A DNA stretch of 64,000 nucleotides from Protopterus annectens (lineage: Eukaryota; Chordata; Ceratodontiformes; Protopteridae). The stretch is taken from contig NC_056749.1 in the NCBI RefSeq assembly GCF_019279795.1, positions 581,312,415-581,376,414 of the forward strand, in the 5' to 3' direction. Shown piece by piece: positions 22,141 through 34,820 of this stretch. Position numbers and translations under genes: made by a program. Below the pieces are notes generated by a model, which saw nothing but the letters and a program-made list of their open reading frames with translations, searched no databases and was not told the DNA's origin. The number at the start of each line of letters is the position of its first letter. Position 1 is the first letter of the stretch.

Positions 22141-24443
22141 ACATTTAAAATACTAAAAATATTAAAACAGCAACTAAAATAAGACTATGAAATAAATATA
22201 TCATGTAATATTTAGATTCATATGGCCTGGGATTCACATAATTTATTTCCAGCTAAGCTAATTGCCCAGCACAGGTTAGAGAATTAGCATGAAGGACAAA
22301 TTCCATTTCAAAGACATGCTAAAGCTAATGTGAGAAATACCTTATTAGTAGCTCATTAACATGTCTCTGAATCAAAATAAGCATTGTCAGATGCTACTTA
22401 CACTAGCATTCTCATTACAAGCTAGAGTCTTCTGTTAACAAAGACACCCCCCAATGTATACACACACAAAATCTCCTCCACATAAAACCCCACAGACACT
22501 TGTTCACATTAACAGAAACAATCACCCAGACACCCACATCTATGCTCCAGCACACACAGACTCAACATCCCCTACCTAACCCATATAGTGTGACCACCAA
22601 GGCAGATGCACAAATACGCACTTGGGTACGTATACACACACACACACACATTCACTTAGCCACATCCACGCTATTACAGACACCAGACATGAACACACTT
22701 CCACCCACACATGTATCCCAATGGCTCTGCTGTTGTACTGTAAGTACTACCATACAAGTAAATGGGTAACTATCATCTTTTGAGGGTGTTCACTTTTCTC
22801 CTAGAGAAAATTTCTCAGCCATGCAATTAGCCAAGTAATTTGTGAGAGCACATTGCTAATTACCATTAGCCACTCCCCTGGATTGCTACTTTAGCATGCA
22901 GCTTCAACATGAGACTACTGTCCAGGCCAAGGCCCCCACAAGGTGGAACCTCAGTGGCAGACCACGCCTAGAAGTGGAAAGACATAATGTAATGCAGAAA
23001 TCTTCCAATATAAGCCTTCCACAGCACAATAACCCTTTTTGAATTATGGGGATTAATATAACAATCTCAAAGGGAAAGGGGGAAGGAATACAAGATGAAA
23101 CTTGCACCAGAAAAGTAATAACAAAGGGGGAAGTAGGGACAGAAGTGAAGAAAAGAAATAGAAAGGACAGAACTAAATAAGGAAGAATTTCCCCCTTTGT
23201 TCTTTCTTCCTTTAACTTGTATCTCTTGAAATAATATTAAATAGCAATATCAATAACAGAAATCTGCAAGAAATCTTGGAGTAAAAACTAATCCAGTTTG
23301 TTTTTAGTTCTCTGCAGTAACATAAATGGAATAGCTATTGCCTGGCAGTTTCATTTTTGGAAGGAAAGACAGTTAAATTTTAGGGATTGCTTCATTAGGA
23401 TTCCTTTTCAAAATAGGAACTGAAAGATCCCAGGTTTTCATTTTGTAGTTGGTTACCTACTGTGTTAAGTTTACTTTTAAGAGGTGATTTTTCACTGTGT
23501 GTCAAGAAGTCCATACATACATTTAAATATAATACATTCATTTGTATCTATCTTTTCTTTGAATGATCTCAAATGAGCCTTTTGCAGAATCTTATTGCCA
23601 AAAGAAAAAAATAATGCTATAAGCAAGTCATAATCTAATAGGATGGGCATTAATTATCAGAGAATTAACACATGGCCAGTAGTGTTGTAAGGCCTGACAC
23701 CATGAGTGAAGGCCAACCTGGAGGGCATTGTTGTTCTTAGAAAAATGGACTGTTAAAATGTCTTCTATTTTTACTACATACTTTTTATATATCCATATAT
23801 ATATTATATATATTTCAAGTAAAACAGTACATCTGCTTAGTGTTTCAAACTTGCTGTAGCATATGTAATTGGAGTATTTTAAATCCAAAATATAAAGTTA
23901 TGTATGCATGCAAATGTCTATACACAGTAGTTGCAGCCAGTTTGAGTGAATAAGAATCAAAATACAAGGCATTGCAACCCCCCCATGCCTCTAAACTGTT
24001 CCTAATGTTGTTGCATGGTTCTGCTGTCTTTCATTATCTCTAAAATGTCCAGGATTTCACAGAATGTCCATATTTTTTGTCTGTCCTTCAAAATTTGTAG
24101 TTTTTGGGCCAAAGATTAAAGACTACAGTCACTAAATAATGACAAGAGTTTTGGACTTCATATCCTTCAGAAAATGTATGTTAATGATAAACGTATCATT
24201 CGAACAACTTTATAGCAGCAGTTTTTAAAACCTGTCCCTATATTTGGGCCTTTGATTCACCCATTCATTCTGGCTTTGTTCCCAATTCTTGCACTAACAG
24301 GTGAAGTATGCCCTTGTAGAATGCCTGATTGACTTTCATCCTGGTGATTTACCAGCAAGTTAGTAATGCCAGACAAAAGTTTCACACTTTTCATTGTCTA
24401 GAAAATCATGTAGATGGACTACCTGTTGCAGTCAAAAGCCATT
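22141..24443. other. Mostly unassigned, CA-rich patch inside
   Basis: No gene was recognised. The part 22,445-22,720 is CA-rich with a short (CA)n at about 22,631-22,650, and gives a spurious open frame. The word attagc recurs on both sides of it. The rest is AT-rich without a clear repeat. Confidence 0.4.
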
Positions 24444-24501
24444 GCTGTCTCACTCTCTCATATGTGCAGACTGCTGTCTCACTCTCTCATATGTGCAGAC
24501 A
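24444..24501 (+). repeat. 29-bp tandem duplication
   Basis: Two units of a 29-bp sequence beginning gctgtctcactctctcatat lie head to tail with a single difference at the end of the unit. Near-identity suggests recent slippage or duplication. Confidence 0.9.
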
Positions 24502-24569
24502 CACGTGGTTTGTTTACTTTTTGTTTTTCAATTTTTGGCTCGCTAAATAGCAAAGCCATTTTTATGTAT

Positions 24570-24799
24570 TTTTGTTGTGTCTTTCGGCTTTTCCTGGTTA
24601 GGGGTCGCCACAGCGGAACTCCGGTCCACTAATGATTGGCAGTGGACTTTTACATGCCGAGTTGCCAGCCCTGATGCACAACCTTCAACAAAGGTACGCC
24701 CATTCACGCATGTCTCCACACAGAAGACGCTCTAGCTGAGAATCGAACAGGACGTCTTACTGTGAGGTGACAACGCTACCGCAGCACCACCACTGCAGT
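24570..24799 (-). mobile_element. tRNA-derived SINE, V-SINE-like, copy 2
   Basis: On the minus strand it has a head gtggtgctgcggtagcg with B-box-like gttcgattctc, a body with ctgtgtggagacatgcg, and the 3' core tccgctgtggcgacccctaa followed by agccgaaagacaca. Flanking 18-bp repeats aaagccattt(t/c)tatgtat at 24,552-24,569 and 24,800-24,817 form a target-site duplication with one mismatch. There is no poly(A) tail; the element ends shortly after the core. Confidence 0.88.
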
Positions 24800-24839
24800 A
24801 AAGCCATTTCTATGTATAATGATTATTTATCTGATAATA

Positions 24840-24985
24840 CCACAAAAGGATCTGTGGTGGGGCTAGCCACCCAGCAGTATAAACCTTGGCTGTAGATGAT
24901 TGTCACTGTTGAAGTGACACCCAGCCCCATGTGCAAAAATGGGAAAAGGGGTTGAGGATGGATGGATATTAAACATTCACCTTTA
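24840..24985 (+). repeat. SINE-tail-like sequence ending in gatggatggat
   Basis: The segment cccagccccatgtgc...ggggttgaggatggatggat resembles the 3' end of widespread fish and amphibian tRNA SINEs, which close with a ggataagcgg-like stretch and a (ATGG)n tail. The head is not present. Degenerate; family not certain. Confidence 0.35.
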
Positions 24986-25548
24986 ACAGTGGTTAGAAAA
25001 AAAGAGGTGGATTACTTAAATTTTCATTTATACAAGTCTTGCATGAAAGTCATCTTTTACAGGAGCATGTATAACATAGTAGTTTTAATGAATATGAAAT
25101 ACTGGTTAATTATTTAAAAAGAAGAGGATTAACAATATTATGGAACAATATACTCATGGCTAGAGACAGTTATGATACAAAAAAATGAATGTCTGCCATA
25201 ATTATACAATATCAAAACTGACTATTCACGTCAAAAAAAAAAAAAAAGACTTATTTTGGACATTCTTTTCTAGCAGTATGAAAGGAAGATAAATAATTTA
25301 GTGGCATTTATTTTAGTTAACTTTTGATAACCAAGTAAATGGGCCAGAGACCCACCATATGTCACCTGAACTTAAGTTGAAACTTATCAGTAAGCAAAGT
25401 AAAAGAAAAATTTGCTGATGTTGCTGAGCAAATCTGAATGAACAGCAGGAAGACAATAAAAGGTTTTAGCTTTAAGCACAGCAACCTTTTCCCATATATT
25501 AAGAAACACTGAATACTAGGAGCATGAAAAATAGTATAAAGAAACAAG

Positions 25549-25800
25549 AGGGGACAGCACAGTGGTGCAGCAGTAGCGTTGTCACTTCACAGCAAGAGGT
25601 TGTCCGGTTTGATTCTTGGCTGGGGTACCCTCTGTGTGGAGTCTGCATGTCTTCCCTGCATTCGCATGGGTTTCCTCTGGTTGCTTCGGTTTCCTCCCAC
25701 ATTCAAAGACATGCATTTGGAGCATTTCTCCCCGGGCCCCCACTGAATATTAGCTATGTTCCAAGTCGGACTTTCCCAGTTAACAAATGTTAAATAAATA
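25549..25800 (+). mobile_element. tRNA-derived SINE with LINE-like 3' tail
   Basis: The head is ggggacagcacagtggtgca followed by gcagtagcgttgtcacttca and a B-box-like ggtttgattc, so it is tRNA-derived. The body has tctgtgtggagtctgcatg and ggtttcctcccacattc. The last 80 bp (about 25,720-25,795) match the 3' tail of the LINE at 37.75-42.06 kb on its coding strand: tttctccccgggcccccact, then gactttcccagttaacaaat. It ends in an (AATA)n run. A shared tail lets a SINE use the LINE's RT. Confidence 0.8.
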
Positions 25801-26473
25801 AATAAAAAGAGGGCAACAATAAGTATTCAAGAGATCAGCTGGCGACTCAGTTACATTTGTTATTAGCAGGATGAGTTTTGAGTGACTTGAATTGTGTAAG
25901 TTTCTCAGTTTTCAGGATTAGTTATGAGTAAATTTTAGAAACTGCCCTTTCACAGGAGAAAAAAGAGGGACCTACTTGAATTCAGTCATTATTCCTAAGG
26001 GGTTATTCCTGATTTCTAATATAAAGTTTGTTGCAGAGAACAGTATTCGTTATGCAGAATTTTGAAAGTAAAAGTAAGAAGAGATGCAGGAGGTAAAACC
26101 GTAAGCAGCTTGCTTTTATGCAGAGTAACACAGTGGTGTTCTAAGTTGTTAAAAAAAATCAGAATTTTGTTTTCAGCAGACTAAATTATGGTAGTATTAG
26201 GAGCAGAGACCAGAACAATAATTAGGAGGACAAATTCAATTCTAGGGGGCAGAACATTTATGACGATGGCATGCCACATTTCCCCAACTAACAATTTTGA
26301 AATTTTACAAGAAGCTTTTAAGTTAACTTGGGAGTCAGTGCAAGTGCTATATATGAGATTTTTGTCTAATGGAATGCTTCAGAATTTTTGATGCTTTACC
26401 CAAAGAAGGTGATTTGCCATAGGATCAATAATAAATGTGTTTTTAGCTTTTGGGACATGTCAAATATTTCATT

Positions 26474-26522
<49 letters not shown>

Positions 26523-27109
26523 TACTGACTGTAAGTTTATTGTGTAGCCAATTCCAAGTAACTTTAAAAGTCATGCTGAAGATCATTTTGGAGACAGACT
26601 AGGATGTTACTAGGTGTTATAAAGACAATAGTCAGCATATAGGAATCAGTTGATTTGCAGCAGATTTCAGGTCAGGTTATTAATGGAAAGTGTAAAGAGC
26701 AAGGGCCAAGGACAGAATCTAGCGGTAAATCTTTAGTGGTACCTGTTACAGAGCAAATATTGGGACTGTGTAGACAGATGGTTCAAAGAGTGAGTTAGTG
26801 GTGAAAGTGGTGCTAATTATATTTTACATGCATCTAACTCTACCCCTACCAAAGAACCCAAAGTATATTTCAGCTTGGGTATTAAAACCTGGACACATTT
26901 TTTTAAGCTGAAATATATTAATGGTATCCAAGTACCTGATTCTTTAAATTTCATTCATAAATCCTGTACATTTTGAACATTTGACAAACATAATGTAGAT
27001 ATCAAAGTAGTTATGTACAAGGGTTAATTTGTTTTAAAGCTTAATTCAGAGCATAATGAATGTATTATGAAATTAACCTTAAAATTACAAAAGGCTAGTC
27101 ATTACTAAT
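25801..27109. other. Unassigned, with a (GT)n microsatellite
   Basis: No gene was recognised. A pure (GT)n tract of about 42 bp lies at 26,480-26,521. The open frame at 26,188-26,391 shows no known motif. Confidence 0.4.
26480..26521. repeat. (GT)n microsatellite
   Basis: About 21 uninterrupted GT units. Confidence 0.97.
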
Positions 27110-27470
27110 AAGATCCCATCATCTATATTTTTTGAGCTGGGATACAGGACCTGAATTACCTAGACATAGTATGGCCCTGATAAGGTTAATTCAGATAGCT
27201 GCCAGAGAAAGAAATTAGAAAATGGAAATCAAAATCTAAATCATCTATACTTGTAGTGTATATTTTAACAAAGAAACGTAGGAGCTTCAGAAAAGGATAC
27301 GAGTAAATTACATAGAAAAAAAATGTAAATTATGGGAACAATACATGCAGACATTTTTTTGGAGGAGGAATATGGTTTTAGAAAAGGCAGGAACCAGATA
27401 CTTTATGTAATGTTGCTTAGCTTATATTATGTATAACAATACATGTGAATTATAATCTTTGTAAATGTGA
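27110..27470 (+). mobile_element. L1-like LINE 3' fragment, copy 1
   Basis: This segment matches 43,590-43,900: ttgagctgggatacagg, gaattacctagacatag and ttacatagaaaaaaa occur in both in the same order. The 43.6 kb copy translates to an L1 ORF2 C-terminus; here the frame is broken. It is followed at once by a CR1 fragment. Confidence 0.6.
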
Positions 27471-27509
27471 GTTTCTTGAAATGGTTTGATTACTTTTATA
27501 TACATTTTT

Positions 27510-28265
27510 CAGCAAACCACATTGCCACTGCCACATTGCCACTGTGGTCAGAAAGTCCTTCTATGTGGCACATTTCATTACTAAGAGTTTTACATCCAGA
27601 AAGAAAGAGGTCATTGTCTCCCTCTACTCTTCCCTCATTAGGCCAATCATTGAGTACAATGCCCAATTTGGCATGTACCTCACTAAACACCTGCAACAAC
27701 TAGAGAGGCCACAAAAGTACCTCACAAAGAGGATCCTAGGCCTTAAACATTTGTCCTATATAGACACAGAAAACTCAACTATTCGCCATCTCATATCTCC
27801 TACTTAGAGGCGATCTCTGTTTGACTTACAAAGCCATGTCTGACCCAGCTCTTTTAGAAAAGGTACATCTAAAGAAATCCCAATCCCTCTGCACCACATG
27901 CTCCAGTGACCTCAACCTCATTACCACAATCAACAGAACATGCTGGAGGGACGGGTTCATACCCAGAGATAGTACCCATGCTATGGAATACATTTCTCAT
28001 ACATGTCAAGCAGAGCACCTCACTGGCCCTCTTCAAGAGAGATCTTGATGAGTGGATGGGAAATAGAAAATACACCCCAGGGATCACTCCAGTGGCTTTA
28101 CTTGACAGAGGCAATGGGAACCTAGGTCAGGTGGCACGATGCCAAGGTAATCCTATGGGCTAAGCTTGTAAAGGTTCCAGGGCCATTAGCCTAGTACACA
28201 CCTATGAACCTATATAAATGTAAGTCTGCCTGTGTCAGATGTGATAACGGAATAAAGCTGTTTAA
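27510..28265 (+). mobile_element. 5'-truncated CR1 LINE, copy 2
   Basis: Translation gives VRKSFYVAHFITKSFTSRKK, EVIVSLYSSLIRPIIEYNA and GMYLTKHLQQLERPQKYLTK, the C-terminal RT region of CR1 (27,544-27,807). It continues in other frames as TYKAMSDPALLEKVHLKKSQ and LALFKRDLDEWMGNRK. The 3' end has ggccattagcctagtacaca followed by cctatgaacctat, the CR1 octamer type, and then aataaagctgtt. It is strongly 5'-truncated. Confidence 0.85.
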
Positions 28266-28354
28266 AAAAAGATTAAATCACATAGTCAGACTTGCTTGTT
28301 AATGAAAGAGATCGTGTTCCCATTTTTAATAATAATAATAATGAACTGTAACCC

Positions 28355-30231
28355 ACAAGAGGTGAAAACATACTTGATCTCATCATCACGAACATGGGAT
28401 CAAAATGTTCAACACCGGAAGTATACCCCTCACTGGTGAGATCAGATCATAAACTAATCTTGCTGGAGGTCCTCATCTGAAACAAAAAGACCACAGTGAA
28501 AAACTTCAAAACTAGTGTGGTCTCCTTTAAGGCCCCTGAGCCAGTGGTAAACATTACTCAAACCGCTGAATCACTTACAAATGCCTTCTACCAGCACCTA
28601 CAGGACTGCATGGATCAGGCAATCCCAAACAAAACTAAGACTCTCTGTACCAAAGGCTCAGTCTGGTGGACCCCAGCCATAAACAAGCTCTACAACAAAA
28701 GGAGGAAGCTACTACAAGATAGAGCAAATCCTTGAAAGGTAAGACACCTTTGATCATTATAAGTAAAAACTAAGAGCTCTCATAAAATCATCCAAGGCAA
28801 ATTTTGAGAGAAAAAATCGCCAAGGACTCTAAAGACAATCATAAGGCCTTCTTTAGCTATGTTAGAAACCTATGAGACAACTCTAAGATGTGCTCAGTAT
28901 TAGTTCTAAACGATGTGAGAAATACTGATCCTTCACACATTGCTAACATACTGGCTGACAGGTTCAGTGCAAACTTCTCCCCCCCCCCCAAAAGAGATAT
29001 CTATTCCAGAGGATTGGTGAGAACTGCCCTCACTAAGGCAAAAACACAGCATCCATGGGACCGGATGGTGTGAATTAAACCCACAGTTAGGACAGCTGTT
29101 TAATCTTAGCCTCACCTCAGGATTGGTCCCACTTCATAAGGGCGGTGCCTGACCCTATTAGCTTGACAAGCCTTATCTGCAAAGCCATGGAGAGGATCAT
29201 AATGGAACTCATAAATAAAGACATAGGGAACTTGCAGACTTTGGATCCAACCCAGTTTGGCTTTGTCAAAGCAGATCCTGCCTCTTAAACTTGGTTGACT
29301 TTTCGAGACAGTCACCAAGGCCATTGATGAGGAAAGGCAGTCCATACAGCCTACCTCGACAGGTATCATAACTCATCCATCACAAGATGGGTTGCAAACT
29401 GGCTGAACCCACAGGGTCAGAGTTGCTGGAGCCATGTCAGACTCAAAGCCTGTCACAAGTGGTGTCCCACAGGGTCAGTCCTGTACAAGCAAACACAGGA
29501 GGGTTATGGCTGACAAAGTTTGCAGATGACTGCAAACTGACATCTGACACAGATATCCTCCAGAAGGGCCTCACAGAAACGGATAACTGGTGCCAGAGCC
29601 CATGCCTGCCTAGCTACCATATAGGTGACAATCCACTGAGCACAGAAAAAGTCATCAGGGATCTGGGGACCCAAGTTGACAGTAGTCTTTAGTTTTGACA
29701 CTCATGTTGCTAAAGTAGTTAGGAAAACCTTCTATATCACCCACCTGATCATGAAGGGATTCACATCTAGATCAAGGAGGTCCCCTGTACTCATCACTCA
29801 TTAGACCTATGATTGAGTACAATGCCCGTTCGGATGTATCTGACCAGACACCTGATGCAGCTTGAAAGGCCCCAAAAGTTCCTCACCAAAAGGATAAAGG
29901 GTCTCAAAATATATCTTATGCTGCCCGACTGAAAGAACTCCAGCTTTATTCAGTCTCATACCGCTTGCTCAGAGGTGACCTGTGCCTGACATATAAGGCC
30001 ATGTCAAACCCAGATTTGATGAATATGCTTCACCTCAAAAATCTAGATCCCTCAGAACCGGAGACTTAAACCTGGACACGGTTATAAATAGAGCGTGCTG
30101 GAGGGACAGATTCATCACCCAGAGACTCTATGCTGTGGAACAAAATCTGGCCTTGTTCAAGAGGAATCTTGACCAATGGATGGGAGATTGGGCAGATAGC
30201 CTAGTATGAACCTATGAACCTATGAACCTTG
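28355..30231 (+). mobile_element. CR1 LINE, longer copy 3
   Basis: The element starts inside the endonuclease (LDLIITNMGSKCSTPEVYPS, then SLVRSDHKLILLEV). It passes through the linker (28,496-28,735) and RT, with SLICKAMERIIMELINKD and FADDCKL-like text broken by stops. It ends with the C-terminal region and LALFKRNLDQWMGDW. The tail at 30,204-30,230 has three tatgaacc octamers. It is directly downstream of copy 2, with about 90 bp between, including a short (AAT)n. Confidence 0.85.
28888..29073 (+). pseudogene. CR1 RT N-terminal remnant
   Basis: The frame holds NILADRFSANFSPPPKRDIY, the region just before CR1 RT, and HPWDRMV where the KS-x-GPDG box (here roughly QHPWDRM) normally stands. 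The run of eleven C at 28,979-28,989 is inside it and may mark slippage. The rest of RT lies downstream in other frames to about 29,700. Confidence 0.55.
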
Positions 30232-30729
30232 GAACACACTAAAGCATACCATTGAACATATTAAAGTCAACTATATATGTGAGCTATTGTCTCAGTTTAG
30301 AAGTTAAAGGACTGGTCTGAATAATTACTCTAAACTTAGGATGAGCTTCAGTAAAAAGGCTGAAAAACATTTATGGATTCTGTTAAAGACTTAAAATATA
30401 TCACTAAATTCTGAATCATAAAGTAGCAATAACATTAGATGCAATTAAAATTTCATTATACTCCATGAATAAAGGAATATCACAGATCAGACACCAACAT
30501 TGTTCACTAAACTCAGTCACATGGAAACTATACAAAATCGCATAAATTATGCTATGCTGAAAAATGAATCCACCAATTATTTTGGTTAACAATTTCATTC
30601 ATATCACACTTCCAAGATGGCTACACACTGACCAACAGCTTAATTTTAGCTCTGCCAGTGTGAAAAAAAAAGAAACAGAGATGAGGGCTAGTAACTCTGC
30701 CAGTTTTAGTAAATTTACTGGCTACGAAG
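30232..30729. other. No recognised feature
   Basis: AT-rich spacer between the CR1 copy and the L1-like element. No motif was seen. Confidence 0.35.
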
Positions 30730-32790
30730 TACACTGACTAGATGCCAGCAAATAAAACATTTAAAGAACCTGAAAGAAAATCAAATGGAAAAGGTGAAGA
30801 GAAAACATTAACTAGGAAGAATCCTGCAGTTGTTCAGCAAAAAGCAATTCAAGCTCCAGCACTAGTGCAAGAGATGGCTTTCAGTAATCTAGAGGAATCT
30901 AAATCAAATCAAATGTGCTCAGACCTGATTAAACAAATGAACCATACAAGGAGTATATCAACTCCAATAAAAAAGGCTGGAAAAAAATGGAAGAATTTTT
31001 AAACAGCAATTCAGATGAACAGATAAAAAGTCAGAGGTCAAATTCAGAAATAGCTGGCTGAGTAGGAAACTGCTCAAGAAAAGTTGTTTAAAAAATGGTA
31101 GAGTTAGAGGTCAAAGCATGCAAGGAAAACTTGAAATTTTCTACTGTACCAGAGAAACTGGAAGGAACAGACTATTAATTTTATGAAACTAAAAAAAAAA
31201 TAAGCAACTGAACTGCTATTGCACAGCAGGATTTGTTAAATGAAAGGGCACATCATGTGTATGCTCCAAACTTAGCCATGAGGAAGCAGCCAAGACCTTT
31301 ACTGGTAAAGATCCAATCATACCAGCAGAAAGAGTTGATCCTGACAAAACTGTGGAAGAAGAAAGTATTAATAATTGGAAACAGCTAAATGTTTGAGGTA
31401 AATGATTACTCACTGTACACCAGGCAGAAGAGAAGCAACTTTATCCCAGCAATCAGGGAATGCCAATAGGATGGTGTGAGATTCAAGCTGCTATAACCAG
31501 CGGTCTTCAGAATACTTTTTCCTGGAGGATAAAAAGTCATCTTTTGATGCAGAACAGGTGAAGGAGGAAATGTAACAAAGTTTATCCAACAAAAAGTGAG
31601 CCATGAAACAGAAGGGGACCTGTTCTTCTGATAAAGCTCATGGAGAGACAAAGGAAAATGCATGAGACAAAGAAAAAAGCACAGGACTTGACGAGAAGAA
31701 TCAGGTGTGTGAGGTGACTATAGATAAGACAAGGACAGAAATTAGTTTAAATAGGAGCACAGGCTATAACATATGGCTTAGCATGGATAACCTTAATTTT
31801 AAGTTAGGCAAAGCCTGTGTGTGCAGCTACTGATTTGGGACAATTGTTCCTGATAGGAGGAATAAACTTCATTATGATGTACATAGTCTTCTGTGTTTGT
31901 TTTAAGTTAATAGGTTATGAAGATGTTCTGGAGGTGAGCTTTTTTTTTTTTTTTGTTTGAGGATTTTCATTAAAACAAAAGCTCTTATAAAAAGTGACAT
32001 AGGTTCAAATGGAGATAACTGTATAAAAGATCAACCTGATAAACAGGTACTTATAACACAAAAGCTGAAACAGATATTTAAAAAGCTGTCATATATGAGT
32101 GATAACTTATTATCAAAATGGCTGCTTTATCCATATTATTTTGGAATATGAATGGCCTCAGATATGGACAAAAAAGAAAGTATAGAATTATGTTAAGTAA
32201 TAAAGAGTGCAAATAACTATGCTACAGGAGACACACTTGGAAAGCAGTGAGCATGTAAAGTTGATAGGATATATATTCAGTAGAGTATCACAGACAAGGG
32301 AAAAGGAAGGATTAGGCTGGCATGTATTTATGTTCCATCTAAAACTCCTATTGTACGGTTTAAGAAATTTTTGAGAGAAATAATCAGCTTTCAACAGGGA
32401 TTACTACTTATAGGTGGGAACTACAATTTGATTTGCAACAGTGAAGATGTATCTTGGGAAATTATAACAAAAAGTGTAGCTTTCTGAAGAAACTTATGAA
32501 AATATTTGGTATGGAATATGTAAATTTAGTAGTAGGAACTCGGAGAATGTACGTATTATTCCCCAAAGTACATTAAGTGGGATTAACTAGACATAAATTA
32601 TATTTCACAAGCATATGTACATTTAATTTAAAGCTTTGGTACACATCTAATAGCTATTTCAGATCATGCACCAATAACTATGATAAAAATGTAGGGTAGT
32701 AAAGTAAAAATGAGACAGTGGCACTTCACCTACTTTTTAAAAAGTGAGGAATTTAAGGAATGGATAGTGAAAATTATGAGAGTTATTTTT
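30730..32790 (+). mobile_element. L1/Tx1-like LINE, 5' part (ORF1, endonuclease)
   Basis: The open frame at 30,742-31,002 is a Lys/Glu-rich protein start, as expected of L1 ORF1, though no RNA-binding motif is clear. From 32,100 broken frames resemble the L1 endonuclease, with LLYPYYFGI...MASDMDKKESIEL, a GGNYN-like piece, SRSCTNNY in the place of SDHAP-like text, and finally QWHFTYFLKSEEFKEWI, the start of the L1 linker. Fragments are short, so the family call rests partly on the RT found at 36.2 kb. Confidence 0.5.
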
Positions 32791-33560
32791 TTATTTATTT
32801 TATTTATTTTGACGTTTGTTAAACAGGTATGTCTGACGTTTGTTAAACAGGTACGTCTGACTGAGTCAAAGCCCATATTCAGTGGAGGTCCAGTGAGAAA
32901 AGCTCCATACAGAACACTTGTAAATGCAGATTAAAATAAATAGTACAAATAGCTTTAAATACATGGTAACGCTAATATAGTAGTAACAGTGGATAACAAC
33001 GAAATATCCAAATTACAGAATATGCAAACCATCAGGCTGTGAGGCACATGAAACCATCAATCAATGGTTATTATAAATTACATACAGAACTCTGGATATT
33101 GAGTAGAATGGTTAGTAGGCTCAGTAAAAAAAATAAAAACTAGGAAAGTAAGAGAGCAGTTCATAAGCAGAACAGAAAGGACATGGGTAGGTGGAGTGAA
33201 GGGTAGGAAGCAAGTTATGTTATGCTTTGGCAAGAGCAGATCCATGAGTTTAGCAGAGTTTCCTTTAAAGCTTGTTTGAAGGTAATAGTATTGAGTAAAG
33301 TTCTAATGTTCAGTGGAAGTTTGTTCCAAGCTAAGGCAACAGAGTAGCATAAACATTGGCCGATTGTTCTTTTGGTCTTGTAGATTTCTAAGAGGGATTG
33401 GTAAGAGCTTCATAGAGTGAGGTTGGGAGTATAAGAAGATAAGGGAGGTGATGGTGGGGCAGGAGGATTTGTTTGGTTTGTTGAGGTTGGAGAAAATATG
33501 GAACAGTTGAGGTTGGAGCTGGTGGGGAAATTCAAGCCAGCTTAGGGTTTTGAGAGAAAG
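32791..33560 (-). mobile_element. LINE 3' end inserted in the L1 relic
   Basis: On the minus strand the coding end reads LAWNKLPLNIRTLLNTITFK and LLNSWICSC. The 3' tail at 32,810-32,920 has gcttttctcactggacctcc and ends with two tandem copies of a gacgtttgttaaacagg unit. It is the same family as 37.75-42.06 kb. It lies against the L1 strand and probably inserted into it. Confidence 0.7.
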
Positions 33561-33850
33561 GCAGAACTTTCTTCAGAAGTTATAGCTAGCGAGTAGGATA
33601 AAATGAAAGTGGATTTTAAAAATAGAGTAGAAATAAAAGAAACAGAGATATAGCTAATAAGTAACCGAAAATATTTAGAGGGGCAGACACGGGTTAAAGT
33701 ATTGCAGAATAAGGCGGTGCAATTGCAGACTGCTAAAGAGAAAGTATGGGAGTATCTCGATAATATACATGAGTTTAGAAAAAGATTGCTGTTAAGCAAG
33801 TGTTTTTTGATAACTTCAGAGCACAAAAAATCTTTTTGTACAATGTCTTA
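33561..33850 (+). pseudogene. Possible L1 linker segment
   Basis: Plus-strand frames give a charged, helical-looking stretch with QTRVKVLQNKAVQLQTAKEK, as seen between endonuclease and RT in L1 ORF2. It lies between two L1 parts, which is the main reason for the call. Confidence 0.35.
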
Positions 33851-34680
33851 GGCAACCAAAAGCAGAAAGGGTTGTTGCCAGACTTAGGCAGCCTATAATA
33901 AGGAAAATAACCAGAGATCCTGTAGAGGTATTGGAGACAAAGCCAGATCATGGTCAAATGGGGACCTAGGCAGGGTAATGGATCAGCCCCACCCCCCACA
34001 GTAGTTCTCCCCTCTGCAACCATTCCATTGTCTCATTACTTGGTTATTTCTTCCCGGTTACCATAAACACTGTTCACACCTTTCAGTGTGCGTAGTAGTT
34101 TCTTCTTTACTTTGACAATCATTAGAGACATTTGTATTTAATTTAAAACTTGTTTCAAATTTTGTATCTGAAACACAGATAGCCATTTGCTAAACAAAAC
34201 AAAAGAAAAACAGACAACGTGAACAGTAAACTTCTCTGCCCTTGAAATTGCCATTCATTGATTAGGCACTGAAACCTACATTCAAAGAAAATGCATCTGG
34301 CTATTGACGAATTCAGTTTAACTTTGGGCTGTTTTCAAACCAGAGGCCCTATGCATACATTTTAGGACCATGCATACAAGCATTAAATTAGACTTCTTGT
34401 ATAAAAATTTGTACTTTTGAACATTTTCCCAGTAAGCAATGAATCACGTATGAACCAATAATGACAAAACTATGCATTTCAGAACATTTCAACCTTAAAA
34501 GTTCACTCAAATTTCTGTCATTAGCCCACCAAGATCAATCAATAAGTCTTCTTAGTAATTCCACATCTGTAACGAATGAAGAGGTTGCTGCTGGCAAACA
34601 ACTTTACATTTCAGTTTTCATGTACAAATTCAGTGCCTGCTGTCCTTGATTAAACTACTTATGTTACATTAGAAAATGGC

Positions 34681-34756
34681 AAGTCCTTAATATTGCATTA
34701 GGGAATAGTTGGCAGACGAACTGATTAATCTCATCCAAAGGAGGACACACTCAGGA

Positions 34757-34820
<64 letters not shown>

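Noticed and set aside
22500..22769. 89-residue Thr/His/Pro-rich frame
   Set aside because: CA-rich low-complexity DNA; no motif or coding pattern.
24570..24799. tRNA gene in the SINE heads (also 3.9, 25.6, 35.0, 43.2 kb)
   Set aside because: A- and B-box-like words are present, but acceptor and anticodon stems do not pair and each is part of a dispersed repeat with body and tail.
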